Shown piece by piece: positions 56,446-64,000 of a stretch of DNA of 64,000 nucleotides. The stretch is from Acidimicrobiaceae bacterium. GTDB taxonomy: Bacteria > Actinomycetota > Acidimicrobiia > Acidimicrobiales > UBA8190. The notes beneath the pieces are model-generated. The model did no database searches. It was not told where the DNA came from and saw only the letters and a program-made list of their open reading frames with translations. The stretch is from positions 1 through 64,000 of the forward strand of contig PLXQ01000034.1 in NCBI GenBank assembly GCA_003151475.1, read 5' to 3'. How positions within the stretch are numbered: position 1 is the first letter of the stretch; the number at the start of each line of letters is the position of its first letter. The position numbers were made by a program, and so were the translations under genes.

Positions 56446-57483
56446 ATGGAATGGGTCGAGACGACGGGACGCACCGTCGCTGAGGCGAAAGACGCCGCGC
56501 TGGACCAGCTGGGCGTGGATGACGCGGACGCCGAATTTGTCGTCGTCAACGAACCGCGGGCCGGGCTGTTCGGCCGAATGCGCGGAGAGGCCCGGGTTCG
56601 AGCCCGCGTGCGCCCGACGAGTCCACGTCCCAAGAGGACCCGATCTCGACGCCCCGCTCCGGAACAGCGGCGCGAGGGCGGGAGCCGGGGCGGCTCAGGC
56701 CGAGGCGCCTCCCCTACCGCCTCCGTAGCTGACTCCCCCGCGTCCGAGGTTGACGGTGCGCTCACAGCCGACACGCCTTCGAAGAACGGGACGAGCGGGC
56801 AGGGGACGGCCAATCGGAGTCGCCGCCGGGGGTCGAGGGGCGGGGCGGGTCGAGGTTCTGGTGGCGGCGAACGAGGTACTCAGGGATCGACGAGTTCGGG
56901 TAAGGCCGGTGGCGAACGGGACCGGCCACCGCGTGATGGGAATCGGTCGGGACGGTCTGACGCAAACAAGGAGGAGAGCGTGGGTGAGGTCCTGTCACTG
57001 CAGGAGCAGGGGGAGTCGGCCCGTGAGTTCATCGAGGGTCTGATCGAGGAGCTCGGATTGGAAGCGAGCGTGTCCGTGCGTGAGGTCGACTCCGAGACCA
57101 TCGAAGTCGTCGTCGATGGCGCGGAGCTTGGACTCCTGGTCGGTCGCGGCGGAGCCACCCTGGGCGCTTTGCAGGAACTTGCTCGCACCGTGGTGCAGAG
57201 CCGTACGGCGGGACCGACCGAAAGGATCCTGGTCGACGTCGCCGGCTATCGGGCCAAGAGGGCCGAGGCACTGCAGCGTTTCACCAAGCAGGTGGCTGAA
57301 GAGGTCGTCGCCAGCGGCTCGGAGCAGGCTATGGAACCGATGTTGGCGCCGGACCGGAAGGTGGTTCACGACACCGTGGGCGATATCGATGGCGTCCAGA
57401 CCCGGTCGGAGGGCGAGGAGCCCCGTCGCTACGTCGTCCTTTCTCCCGAGGGAGCGCTCGTCACGTCTGACAGCGACGACTAA
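56446..57483 (+). CDS. jag: Jag/KhpB-type RNA-binding protein (Jag_N, KH, R3H)
   Basis: The 345-residue protein has an N-terminal Jag_N segment EWVETTGRTVAEAKDAALDQLGVDDADAEFVVVNEPRAGLFGRMRGEARVRARV. A long arginine/glycine/serine-rich linker and a KH domain follow (TIEVVVDGAELGLLVGRGGATLGALQELARTVVQ), then the R3H end VVHDTVGDIDGVQTRSEGEEPRRYVVLSP. ATG 56446 is 4 bp after yidC. Jag partners with KhpA and affects cell division and the membrane. The linker is unusually long. Confidence 0.9.
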   Translation: MEWVETTGRTVAEAKDAALDQLGVDDADAEFVVVNEPRAGLFGRMRGEARVRARVRPTSPRPKRTRSRRPAPEQRREGGSRGGSGRGASPTASVADSPASEVDGALTADTPSKNGTSGQGTANRSRRRGSRGGAGRGSGGGERGTQGSTSSGKAGGERDRPPRDGNRSGRSDANKEESVGEVLSLQEQGESAREFIEGLIEELGLEASVSVREVDSETIEVVVDGAELGLLVGRGGATLGALQELARTVVQSRTAGPTERILVDVAGYRAKRAEALQRFTKQVAEEVVASGSEQAMEPMLAPDRKVVHDTVGDIDGVQTRSEGEEPRRYVVLSPEGALVTSDSDD

Positions 57484-57537
57484 GAGCGACCGGACCGTTC
57501 GGTCCATGGGTAGGGATTCTGTCCACCGTTTCAAATC

Positions 57538-58242
57538 GTGAGCTCCGTGTCTGACGCTGGGCTTCCGGAGTCGTTGCTCGAGGCACTCAAGCAGTCACGG
57601 GAGTGGGGATTCCTCGGAGAGGGCCCGGTCGAGACACACATCGCCCACGCCCTGGGTTTCGCCGCCGCCGCCGAGTCCCTCACCGACGTGCCCGGAAACG
57701 GGTTCTCCCCCGGGCTTGGAATGGGCCGATGGATGGATCTGGGCTCTGGCGGGGGTATACCCGGCCTGGTCCTGGCTCACCGGTGGTCCGACAGCCAAGC
57801 GGTGCTTCTCGACAGCAATGAGCGCCGGACCAGATTCCTTTCCCAGGTGGTTGAGGACGAGGGCTGGGGTGATCGGGTCGAGGTGGTGTCCGAGCGAGCC
57901 GAGTTGGCGGGGCGGGCGGCGGGACTACGTGGTGCCTTTTCGCTGGTGGTGTCCCGCTCCTTCGGATCCCCACCCGTGACCGCCGAGTGTTCCGCTCCCT
58001 TTCTCCGGCAAGGAGGGGCACTCATCGTGTCAGAGCCTCCAATCTCAGGCTCGGCGACAACACCTGACAGCGCCCGCTGGCCCGAATCGGGCCTCGCTAC
58101 GGTCGGTTTGACGCCCTCGACTTTGTGGCGTGGGGCCTTCAGTTACGTGATCCTTCGCCAGCTCCAAGAATGTCCCGACCGCTTTCCCCGCCGGGTGGGA
58201 GTGCCCGGGAAACGGCCGATCTATCGGGTGGGCGGAGACTGA
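57538..58242 (+). CDS. rsmG: 16S rRNA m7G527 methyltransferase
   Basis: The 234-residue protein has the SAM motif MGRWMDLGSGGGIPGLVLAHRW and VLLDSNERRTRFL, then VVSRSFGSPPVTAEC. RsmG methylates G527 of 16S rRNA. The GTG at 57538 (MSSVSDAGLPESL) is the likely start. It precedes the parAB block, as in many actinobacteria. Confidence 0.9.
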   Translation: MSSVSDAGLPESLLEALKQSREWGFLGEGPVETHIAHALGFAAAAESLTDVPGNGFSPGLGMGRWMDLGSGGGIPGLVLAHRWSDSQAVLLDSNERRTRFLSQVVEDEGWGDRVEVVSERAELAGRAAGLRGAFSLVVSRSFGSPPVTAECSAPFLRQGGALIVSEPPISGSATTPDSARWPESGLATVGLTPSTLWRGAFSYVILRQLQECPDRFPRRVGVPGKRPIYRVGGD

Positions 58243-58299
58243 CGGCCACTGCGCCCCCGCTTCAGGGTGGTGACCAGGCGCTATCAGGACCCAGCCCGA

Positions 58300-58315
58300 T
58301 GTTTCACGTGAAACA
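58300..58315. other. parS site 1
   Basis: TGTTTCACGTGAAACA matches the parS consensus exactly. ParB binds it and ParA moves the origin region. It lies between rsmG and parA, close to the origin as expected. Confidence 0.93.
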
Positions 58316-58375
58316 TGCTCCCCGAAGGCCCCACGCCGTAGAAGGGGGGGACAGCGACAGAGCGTCCGAATTCTG

Positions 58376-59671
58376 ATGTTTCACGTGAAACAACCCGGAA
58401 TGCGTGCTTTAAAGCTTGACCCGGCGGGCAGGGATGGGAAGTATGGGGCAAGTGAACCCGAACCATCGCAAGAGTTGACGGTGCGCGTCCGGATCAGAGG
58501 TCGAGATCAACGCCCAGACCAGGGCGAACGTGATCCTAAGGCGGACTTAGGCCCCACTCCCACGGAAAGCGAGCCCGTTGAGGGTTCCTCAGCGGCCCCC
58601 ACCGCCGGGGTGGGCGGTCCCGAGACTGTACCGATGGCCCCAGAAATCGTCGATTCCGGCGATCAGCCGGACGGCGGTCCCACGGTCGGAGGTCAGAAGG
58701 CCGTGGACGAGGCGGGGCCCGTGGACGAGGCGGGGCCCGTGGACGAGGCGGGGCCCGTGGACGAGCAGGTCGTCGAACATGAGACTGCACCGGTCGATGC
58801 CGAAGCGTCTGACGTGAGCTCTCCCGCTGTTCTGCCCAAGAAGGACACTCTCGGGGTGGTGGCAGAAGAAGGAGAGGTCCAGAGAGGCCCTTACGTTCCC
58901 CGTCCCGTTCCCAGGATCCTGGCGGTCGCCAATCAGAAGGGCGGCGTGGGGAAGACCACGACGGCGGTCAATCTCGGCGCCGGCCTAGCCGAGCTCGGTT
59001 ATCGCGTTCTGGTGGTCGACCTCGACCCTCAGGGGAACGCCACCACCGGACTGGGGATCGATGCCCGATCTTTCGAACTGTCGATGTACGACGTCCTCAT
59101 GCGCGACGTCCCGCTGGAAGACGCCGTCGAGCCGACCAGTATGAAGAATCTGTTTGTGGCGCCGGCTACCATAGATCTGGCCGGTGCCGAGATCGAGCTT
59201 GTTCCCAGCTTCAGTCGTGAACTGAAACTGCGGAGAGCCCTCGAGGCCGTCTACGGGGACTTCGAGTTCATCCTGATCGACTGTCCGCCCTCACTCGGGC
59301 TCATCACCGTGAACGGCCTGGCTGCCGCTGACGAGGTGCTGGTGCCCATTCAGTGCGAGTATTACGCCCTGGAGGGCCTGGGCCAGCTTCTTCGTAACGT
59401 CCATCTCGTACAGGCCAACCTCAACGAAAAGCTCGAAGTCTCGACCATCGTTCTCACGATGTACGACGCCAGGACGAAGCTGGCCGAACAGGTGGCCGAC
59501 GAAGTCCGGCTGCACTTCGGGAACAAGGTCTGCCGAAACGTCATCCCCCGTACGGTGCGCATCTCCGAGGCTCCGTCGTTCGGGCAACCGATCACCGTCT
59601 TCGACCCGACGTCTCGTGGGGCCATTGCCTACCGGGAACTAGCCAAGGAGGTCAGTGGTGGCGAGGCGTAG
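58376..59671 (+). CDS. parA: Chromosome partitioning ATPase ParA with long N-terminal extension
   Basis: It has 431 residues from ATG 58376, although the N-terminus is uncertain. The ATPase begins at about residue 180: RILAVANQKGGVGKTTTAVNLGAG, then DLDPQGNATTGLG and ILIDCPPSLGLITVNGLAAADEVLVPIQCEYYALEGLGQL. It drives chromosome segregation with ParB. The preceding 180 residues are acidic and low-complexity and include three VDEAGP repeats. The ATG lies inside the second parS; a start at M9 is also open. Confidence 0.93.
   Translation: MFHVKQPGMRALKLDPAGRDGKYGASEPEPSQELTVRVRIRGRDQRPDQGERDPKADLGPTPTESEPVEGSSAAPTAGVGGPETVPMAPEIVDSGDQPDGGPTVGGQKAVDEAGPVDEAGPVDEAGPVDEQVVEHETAPVDAEASDVSSPAVLPKKDTLGVVAEEGEVQRGPYVPRPVPRILAVANQKGGVGKTTTAVNLGAGLAELGYRVLVVDLDPQGNATTGLGIDARSFELSMYDVLMRDVPLEDAVEPTSMKNLFVAPATIDLAGAEIELVPSFSRELKLRRALEAVYGDFEFILIDCPPSLGLITVNGLAAADEVLVPIQCEYYALEGLGQLLRNVHLVQANLNEKLEVSTIVLTMYDARTKLAEQVADEVRLHFGNKVCRNVIPRTVRISEAPSFGQPITVFDPTSRGAIAYRELAKEVSGGEA
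58377..58392. other. parS site 2, overlapping the parA start
   Basis: TGTTTCACGTGAAACA again, exact, 77 bp after site 1. It begins at the second base of the parA ATG, so ParB bound here could affect parA expression. Confidence 0.92.
58703..58756 (+). repeat. 18-bp tandem repeat, three copies, in parA
   Basis: The unit GTGGACGAGGCGGGGCCC (VDEAGP) is repeated three times without change, followed by a partial fourth (GTGGACGAG). It lies in the disordered N-terminal part of ParA, so copy number may vary between strains. Confidence 0.9.
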
Positions 59672-60629
59672 CGGATTGGGAAAGGGTCTCGGTGCGCTGA
59701 TACCGGCCGAGGTGTCGAGGGACCGGAGCTCGATCCTGCGTGAGGTGTCGATCTCGAGCATCCGGCCCAACCCTCTACAACCACGGACACATTTCGACGA
59801 AGAGGCGATGACCTCACTGGCCTCGTCGATACGTGAAGTCGGGGTCCTGCAGCCCGTTCTGGTGAGAGAAGCGGGGACCGACGACTACGAGCTGATCGCC
59901 GGGGAACGCCGGTGGCGAGCCGCCCGCCGCGCCGGGTTGCAGACGATGCCCGTTCTGGTTCAGACGGTGTCAGACGTGCACAGCCTCGAGCAGGCCCTCG
60001 TCGAGAACCTGCACCGGGAAGATCTGAACGCGCTGGAAGAGGCAGCGGCGTTCCAACAGTTGGTCGATGAGTTTGACTACACCCACGAACAGGTGGCGGC
60101 GCGGGTGGGTAAGAGTCGGACGACGGTCACCAACACTCTGCGTCTTCTTCAGCTTCCGGCCGGAGTACAGCGGGCGTTGGCCGACGGCACGATCAGCGCC
60201 GGACACGCACGAGCGCTTCTCGGGACGCCTGACCGAACCTTCCAGGAAGAATTGGCGAAGCGGTCGGTGGCTGAGGGCCTTACCGTCCGCGCCGTGGAGG
60301 ATTCCGTTCGTCGACACGTCCAGGACGCGCAGGCCGATTCCCTCGACACACCGAACGGGGTCGCCGCACCGCATGCCGATCCGGTGGGCCGCGAGTCCGA
60401 ATCGAAGGTTGTCGGCGCGGTCGTCGCGGTCGTCGAGACGGCGACCCGGCGACGCCTTCCGGCCCCCGGCGTTTTGGAGCTCGAAGATCTGCTGTCAAAC
60501 TACCTCAACACGCGAGTGAAGGTTGACATGGGCGCCAAAAGAGGGCGGGTCCTGGTCGAGTTCGCCACCCTGGAGGACCTTGAGCGCATCTACAAGCTCA
60601 TGTTGGGCGGGGGAGCGGTCGACCTGTAG
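59655..60629 (+). CDS. parB: Chromosome partitioning protein ParB
   Basis: The 324-residue protein begins VVARRSGLGKGLGALIPAE. It has the ParB/Srx signature ELIAGERRWRAARRAGLQTMPVLV, the LHREDLNALEEA box, and the HTH YTHEQVAARVGKSRTTVTNTLRLL. The C-terminal dimer region ends in VDMGAKRGRVLVEF. It loads on the two parS sites here. The start at 59655 follows AGGAGGT and overlaps the parA end by 17 bp. Confidence 0.95.
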   Translation: MVARRSGLGKGLGALIPAEVSRDRSSILREVSISSIRPNPLQPRTHFDEEAMTSLASSIREVGVLQPVLVREAGTDDYELIAGERRWRAARRAGLQTMPVLVQTVSDVHSLEQALVENLHREDLNALEEAAAFQQLVDEFDYTHEQVAARVGKSRTTVTNTLRLLQLPAGVQRALADGTISAGHARALLGTPDRTFQEELAKRSVAEGLTVRAVEDSVRRHVQDAQADSLDTPNGVAAPHADPVGRESESKVVGAVVAVVETATRRRLPAPGVLELEDLLSNYLNTRVKVDMGAKRGRVLVEFATLEDLERIYKLMLGGGAVDL

Positions 60630-60835
60630 ACCGCCTACGTAACCACGTAAGGTGGTTGCTCGTGCGAAATCGTGCCCAGCCAGGCCGGCACGATGACCAC
60701 GGAACGTGGGAATCTAACGCTCGATGGAACGTCCAGTGTAATCCACAACCTGTGCATGAGGCTGTGGACAGTGAGAGATCAGAGGCTCGAGTCCTCACGT
60801 CAGGGTTACCCAGCGGTGCCCGTTGACCGGAGGGA
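60630..60835. other. parB-cwlM convergent gap
   Basis: The 206-bp gap between two convergent genes includes a hairpin (GTAACCAC with GTGGTTGC-like arms, about 60639-60660) that may be the parB terminator, and two DnaA-box-like sequences (AATCCACA, CTGTGGACA, about 60740-60770). I see no gene in it. Confidence 0.45.
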
Positions 60836-61801
60836 TCAGTCGACCGGAGTGACGGCCCAGATGGTGAGGGCCTCCACGATGGCGTGGGCCAGGGCGCCCA
60901 CCCGGGCGACCACGATCGCCGGCGGCCCCATCTCGCAGATGACCGCCGGCATCCGCGTTTCACGCAGGACGGGCAGGGACATGCCCTGGACGCCGTCGGC
61001 GGGGATCCCGAGAGCGACGGCCGCCAGCGACTGCAGAAGCTCGGCCAGGGCCCGGCCGCCGGCCGACTCGTAGCTGTAGCCCGCGTAATAGGAGGCGGAG
61101 CAGCGTGACCGGTCCGGATCGAGACGAAGGCCCACGTAGGCTTCGACCTGAGCGGCATTGGCGGCCGCCGCCTGGAGCGACCCGTCAGGGTGCAGCAGGG
61201 GCACGACCTCGGCGCCGGCGGCCCCCAGTTGCCGGCGTACAGCCGTGACCAACACGTCGAGCCCGCCTTCTTCTCCGATGGCCAGACGGCGGCCGAGCAG
61301 CGTACGGGGGGCTTGGCGCCGGCGTTCGCGATCGCGTACGGAGCTGACCAGTTCAGGTTCGCTATGACGGGGCATGACCCTTTTGAGCTCACGCAACGTC
61401 GACGCACCCAGGATGCCGTCCACCGGGAGGCTCACGTTGCGCTGGAAGTCGGCCAGGGCCGAGGAGGTGAGACCGCCGAAGATGCCGTCCACCCGGCCCG
61501 TGTCGAAACCGAGGGCGGACAGGCGTTGCTGCAGGTCAGCGACGTCGTCACCGCGGAACTTGGGGGCGTGCAGATAGAGGAACCGGTCTCCCAGGCGGAA
61601 GCCCGCCTCCACCAGCGCCCCCCAGGTCTGGCGCCCGCAGACCCCGTCCACGCGCAGTCCCCGGCGGTGTTGAAACGCCTCTACGGCCGCCGCCGTGCCC
61701 ACACCGAACAGGCCGTCGGCATCGGGGGAACACGGTAGGCCCACTTCGCCCAACCGCTGTTGCAGATCGGCGACGGCAGCGCCGAGGTCGCCCGCTCGCA
61801 A
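60836..61801 (-). CDS. cwlM: CwlM-like protein: two peptidoglycan-binding domains and an amidase-like fold
   Basis: It has about 321 residues from TTG 61801. Two peptidoglycan-binding domains come first (VADLQQRLGEVGLPCSPDADGLFGVGTAAAVEAFQHRRGLRVDGVCGRQTW; VADLQQRLSALGFDTGRVDGIFGGLTSSALADFQR). An Amidase_3-like domain follows (LQAAAANAAQVEAYVGLRL; MPAVICEMGP). The zinc histidines of active amidases (IDPGHGG and SIHANA) are not recognisable, so it is probably a non-enzyme. In mycobacteria the CwlM gene has the same neighbours (trxB, trxA/C, parB) and regulates MurA. Confidence 0.8.
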   Translation of the reverse strand: MRAGDLGAAVADLQQRLGEVGLPCSPDADGLFGVGTAAAVEAFQHRRGLRVDGVCGRQTWGALVEAGFRLGDRFLYLHAPKFRGDDVADLQQRLSALGFDTGRVDGIFGGLTSSALADFQRNVSLPVDGILGASTLRELKRVMPRHSEPELVSSVRDRERRRQAPRTLLGRRLAIGEEGGLDVLVTAVRRQLGAAGAEVVPLLHPDGSLQAAAANAAQVEAYVGLRLDPDRSRCSASYYAGYSYESAGGRALAELLQSLAAVALGIPADGVQGMSLPVLRETRMPAVICEMGPPAIVVARVGALAHAIVEALTIWAVTPVD

Positions 61802-61821
61802 CGGGAGGACGGACCCCGGGA

Positions 61822-62148
61822 CTACAGGTACTCCTGCAGCTCCTGGAGAAGCTGCGCCTTGCCCCTCGCCCCCACGACCCGGAGCTGGGGCTCGCCGTCC
61901 TTGAACAGGATCATCGTGGGGATGCTCATCACCTCGTAGCGCCGCGTGATGTCCAGGTTCTCGTCGATGTTGAGCTTGGCGATCTCGATCTTCCCCTGCT
62001 GCTCCCCCGAGATCTCCTCGAGGATGGGGGCGATCATCTTGCATGGACCACACCACTCGGCCCAGAAGTCCACCAGCACCGGTGTGTCGGCTGACTTGAC
62101 ATGTTCGTCAAACGTAGCGTCGCTGAGTGTTGCGATCCCCTCGCTCAT
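61822..62148 (-). CDS. trxA: Thioredoxin
   Basis: The 108-residue protein has active site FWAEWCGPCKMIAP and the cis-proline motif YEVMSIPTMILFKDGEP. It is reduced by the TrxB encoded just upstream. ATG 62148 follows AAGGAG with good spacing; the open frame extends 54 bases further but without a better start. Confidence 0.96.
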   Translation of the reverse strand: MSEGIATLSDATFDEHVKSADTPVLVDFWAEWCGPCKMIAPILEEISGEQQGKIEIAKLNIDENLDITRRYEVMSIPTMILFKDGEPQLRVVGARGKAQLLQELQEYL

Positions 62149-62291
62149 GAGGTGCTCCTTCCACTGCGTGCCGGTTGTCGGGCACGCAAACCGAACAGAC
62201 ATGTAACCCCGGCCGCTGTCGTCGCATTCCGGGGGCCATCGATCTTCTCCCGGGATCGGCCGGGCCCGACGGTAGAGGGGTGAAAGAGACC

Positions 62292-63254
62292 TCAGCCGTG
62301 GCCCGCAGCTTCGAGCCAGCGCTCGGCGTCGATAGCGGCCATGCAGCCCGAGCCGGCGGCGGTGATGGCCTGCCGGTAGATGTGGTCCTGCACGTCGCCG
62401 CAGACGAAGACCCCCTCGACGTTCGTCCGCGAGCCTTCGGTGGTGCGGATGTAGCCGGCCTCGTCCACGTCGAGCTGGCCGTCGAACACCCCGCTGTTGG
62501 GAACGTGTCCGATGGCCACGAAGACCCCGGAGAAGGCCAGCTTGTCCTCTTCACCGGTGATGGTGTTCGTGACCGAGAGTCCCGACACCTTGGTGTCGCC
62601 CACGACCTCATTCACAACCGTGTCCCAGCGGAAGACGATTTTCTCGTTGGCGAAGGCCCGGTCCTGCATGATCTTGGACGCCCGCAATTCCTTGCGCCGG
62701 TGGATGAGGGTGACCGTCCGGGCGAAGCGAGTCAGGAAGATCGCTTCCTCGATAGCCGAATCCCCTCCCCCCACCACGGCGATGTCCTGCTCGCGGAAGA
62801 AGAATCCGTCACAGGTGGCGCAGGTCGACAGCCCGTGTCCGAGTAGTCGGCTCTCGCCCGGCACGTTGAGCATCAATGACCGTGCCCCGGTGGAGACGAT
62901 CAGCGCCCGCGCCTCGAGGTCAGCGTCGGCGTCGTGGGCGGCGTCGGTCCAGATGCGAAAGGGGCGGGAGGAGAGGTCCACCTGGGTGGCTTTGCGCGTG
63001 ACGAAGGTGGCGCCGAATCGCGCCGCCTGGTCGCGAAAGCGTTCCATCAGCTCGGGACCCATGATGCCGTCGACGAAACCCGGATAGTTCTCCACGTCCG
63101 TGGTGAGCATCAGTTGTCCGCCCGGCTGGTCGCTCGTGGAGGAGGGTTCGCCTTCCACCACCACGGGCTTCAGGTTGGCCCGGGCCGTGTAGATGGCGGC
63201 CGTGAGCCCGGCCGGCCCCGACCCCAAGATGACGACGTCGTGGATGTCGGGCAT
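62292..63254 (-). CDS. trxB: Thioredoxin reductase
   Basis: The 320-residue protein has FAD motif [21 protein letters not shown], redox motif CATCDG, NADPH motif [15 protein letters not shown], and the C-terminal [31 protein letters not shown]. It reduces thioredoxin with NADPH. The order trxB-trxA-cwlM opposite parB-parA is the usual actinobacterial origin order. Confidence 0.97.
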   Translation of the reverse strand: MPDIHDVVILGSGPAGLTAAIYTARANLKPVVVEGEPSSTSDQPGGQLMLTTDVENYPGFVDGIMGPELMERFRDQAARFGATFVTRKATQVDLSSRPFRIWTDAAHDADADLEARALIVSTGARSLMLNVPGESRLLGHGLSTCATCDGFFFREQDIAVVGGGDSAIEEAIFLTRFARTVTLIHRRKELRASKIMQDRAFANEKIVFRWDTVVNEVVGDTKVSGLSVTNTITGEEDKLAFSGVFVAIGHVPNSGVFDGQLDVDEAGYIRTTEGSRTNVEGVFVCGDVQDHIYRQAITAAGSGCMAAIDAERWLEAAGHG

Positions 63255-63256
63255 GG

Positions 63257-63598
63257 TCAGGGGGTTCCGGCGTCACGCCCAGGACGGCGTTTGGACCAGG
63301 CGAAGACCCCGGCGGCGGTCAGGAGGGCTCCGACCAGGGCGTCGGACGCCCACACGCGGTTGCCGAAGGCGTAGACGTCGAGAAGACGGACGACAGCCAC
63401 CGAGAAGAGGACGCTCACCACCAGAGCCATGGTGGCCACCAGGATCCCGAAGACGACGGCGCGGGCGACGACGAGCAGGGGACGGATGACGCGGTCATGG
63501 GCGATCGAGACGACACCCTCGACCATGTCGACGACGCGGACCTGCCACGCTCCGGCGTCGTCGGGACCCGCTGTGGCGCTCGCACCCTGGTCGTGCAT
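63257..63598 (-). CDS. Small membrane protein with two transmembrane segments
   Basis: The 113-residue protein has [56 protein letters not shown], then a second hydrophobic segment [18 protein letters not shown] and a basic tail. Its stop is 2 bp from the trxB start, so they probably form one operon. Holin-like proteins have this shape, but I do not assign a family. Confidence 0.65.
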   Translation of the reverse strand: MHDQGASATAGPDDAGAWQVRVVDMVEGVVSIAHDRVIRPLLVVARAVVFGILVATMALVVSVLFSVAVVRLLDVYAFGNRVWASDALVGALLTAAGVFAWSKRRPGRDAGTP

Positions 63599-63634
63599 GG
63601 TCCCGAGACTAGTCGGGCGCCCCCATCGCCCCGC

Positions 63635-64000
63635 CTAGCGGGCGACCTGGAAGCACACTCCGACGGTGCCCGGCCCGGCGTGGGCGGCGATGACGGGACC
63701 CAGGTCGCTCATGACCATCTCGTGCTCGCTGTGAGCGGGCTCGAGCAGAGCCCGCAACTCGTCGATGTCCCCGGCCACCCCGTTGGCCACGGCCAGGCGT
63801 TCGAGGGGACCGGCCTGCAACGCTTTTCCGGCCAGGTACTGAAGGGCGCGGGACCGGGTGCGTTGCTTGGACTCGACCTCGACCACCCCGCCGCGGATCT
63901 CGATGACCGGTTTGATGGACAGCAGAGACCCCATGAGATGGGCGGCACCGCCGATGCGCCCGCCCTTCTTCAGGAAGTCGAGGCTTCCGAGGACGCCGTA
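63635..64000 (-). CDS. DegV-family fatty-acid-binding protein, cut by the window end
   Basis: The 3' end of a gene that continues past the right edge. The visible part reads YGVLGSLDFLKKGGRIGGAAHLMGSLLSIKPVIEIRGGVVEVESKQRTRSRALQYL, the DegV C-terminal signature (GSLLSIKPVI, KxRTRxxAL), to the stop at 63635. DegV-type proteins bind fatty acids and feed fatty acid kinases. About the first half of the protein is outside the window. Confidence 0.85.
   Translation of the reverse strand, partial: YGVLGSLDFLKKGGRIGGAAHLMGSLLSIKPVIEIRGGVVEVESKQRTRSRALQYLAGKALQAGPLERLAVANGVAGDIDELRALLEPAHSEHEMVMSDLGPVIAAHAGPGTVGVCFQVAR

Noticed and set aside
58703-58756. Short tandem repeat as a CRISPR
   Set aside because: The repeats are adjacent without spacers and encode VDEAGP within ParA. 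I found no CRISPR array or Cas gene in the window.
61802-62056. Upstream extension of the CwlM-like frame
   Set aside because: It overlaps trxA, which has a strong ribosome site and active site, and the extension has no domain content.

Overview
This is a high-GC, dense actinobacterial chromosome segment that includes the replication origin. The right part (about 45.1-64 kb) keeps the conserved origin order. On the minus strand it reads dnaA-dnaN-recF-dciA-gyrB-gyrA. On the plus strand it reads rpmH-rnpA-yidD-yidC-jag-rsmG-parA-parB, followed by a minus-strand trxB-trxA-cwlM block and a DegV gene cut by the window edge. DnaA-box-like sequences lie on both sides of dnaA, and two perfect parS sites sit just before and at the start of parA. 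This layout fits an actinobacterium, and I think a member of the Acidimicrobiia-like lineages is likely. The lineage is an inference from gene order and protein style, not a search result.

The left part (1 to about 44.9 kb) is accessory DNA that looks like an integrated conjugative or mobilizable element, or several nested ones. It abuts the 5' half of a tRNA-Ile(GAT) gene that stops in the anticodon loop. It carries a MobF relaxase-helicase, a plasmid-type SSB, an ArdC-like antirestriction protein, a tyrosine-integrase remnant, an AlpA/excisionase-type HTH protein, a ribbon-helix-helix protein and an IS30-type transposase tail. It also carries an 11-gene, almost fully translationally coupled Tad/Flp-like pilus operon ending in a LysM plus BTAD-like protein. 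Short GTCACC boxes spaced by 12 or 20 bp recur before the relaxase, ssb, ardC, Tad-operon and RHH genes, which suggests one regulator for the whole element.

The cargo is mostly defence. (1) A SIR2-APAZ plus short Argonaute pair of the SPARSA type has a HEPN-motif protein directly upstream on the same strand. (2) An AbiEi/AbiEii toxin-antitoxin pair has a toxin with an unusual WYL-like C-terminus. (3) A DUF499 ATPase, a DUF1156 methyltransferase and a SNF2-type helicase with a DUF3883-like nuclease-fold end form a coupled three-gene operon. (4) A four-gene operon encodes a nucleoside-deoxyribosyltransferase/MazG fusion, a helical-toroid AAA+ ATPase, a small P-loop kinase-like protein and an uncharacterised protein, with a divergent MerR-type regulator. 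I know no named system matching (4), and it is the best candidate here for an undescribed one. The HEPN-SPARSA arrangement is second. A decayed second copy of an Argonaute C-terminus lies at 26.3-26.6 kb, next to the helicase operon.

All functional calls come from reading motifs and context; no database search was run.
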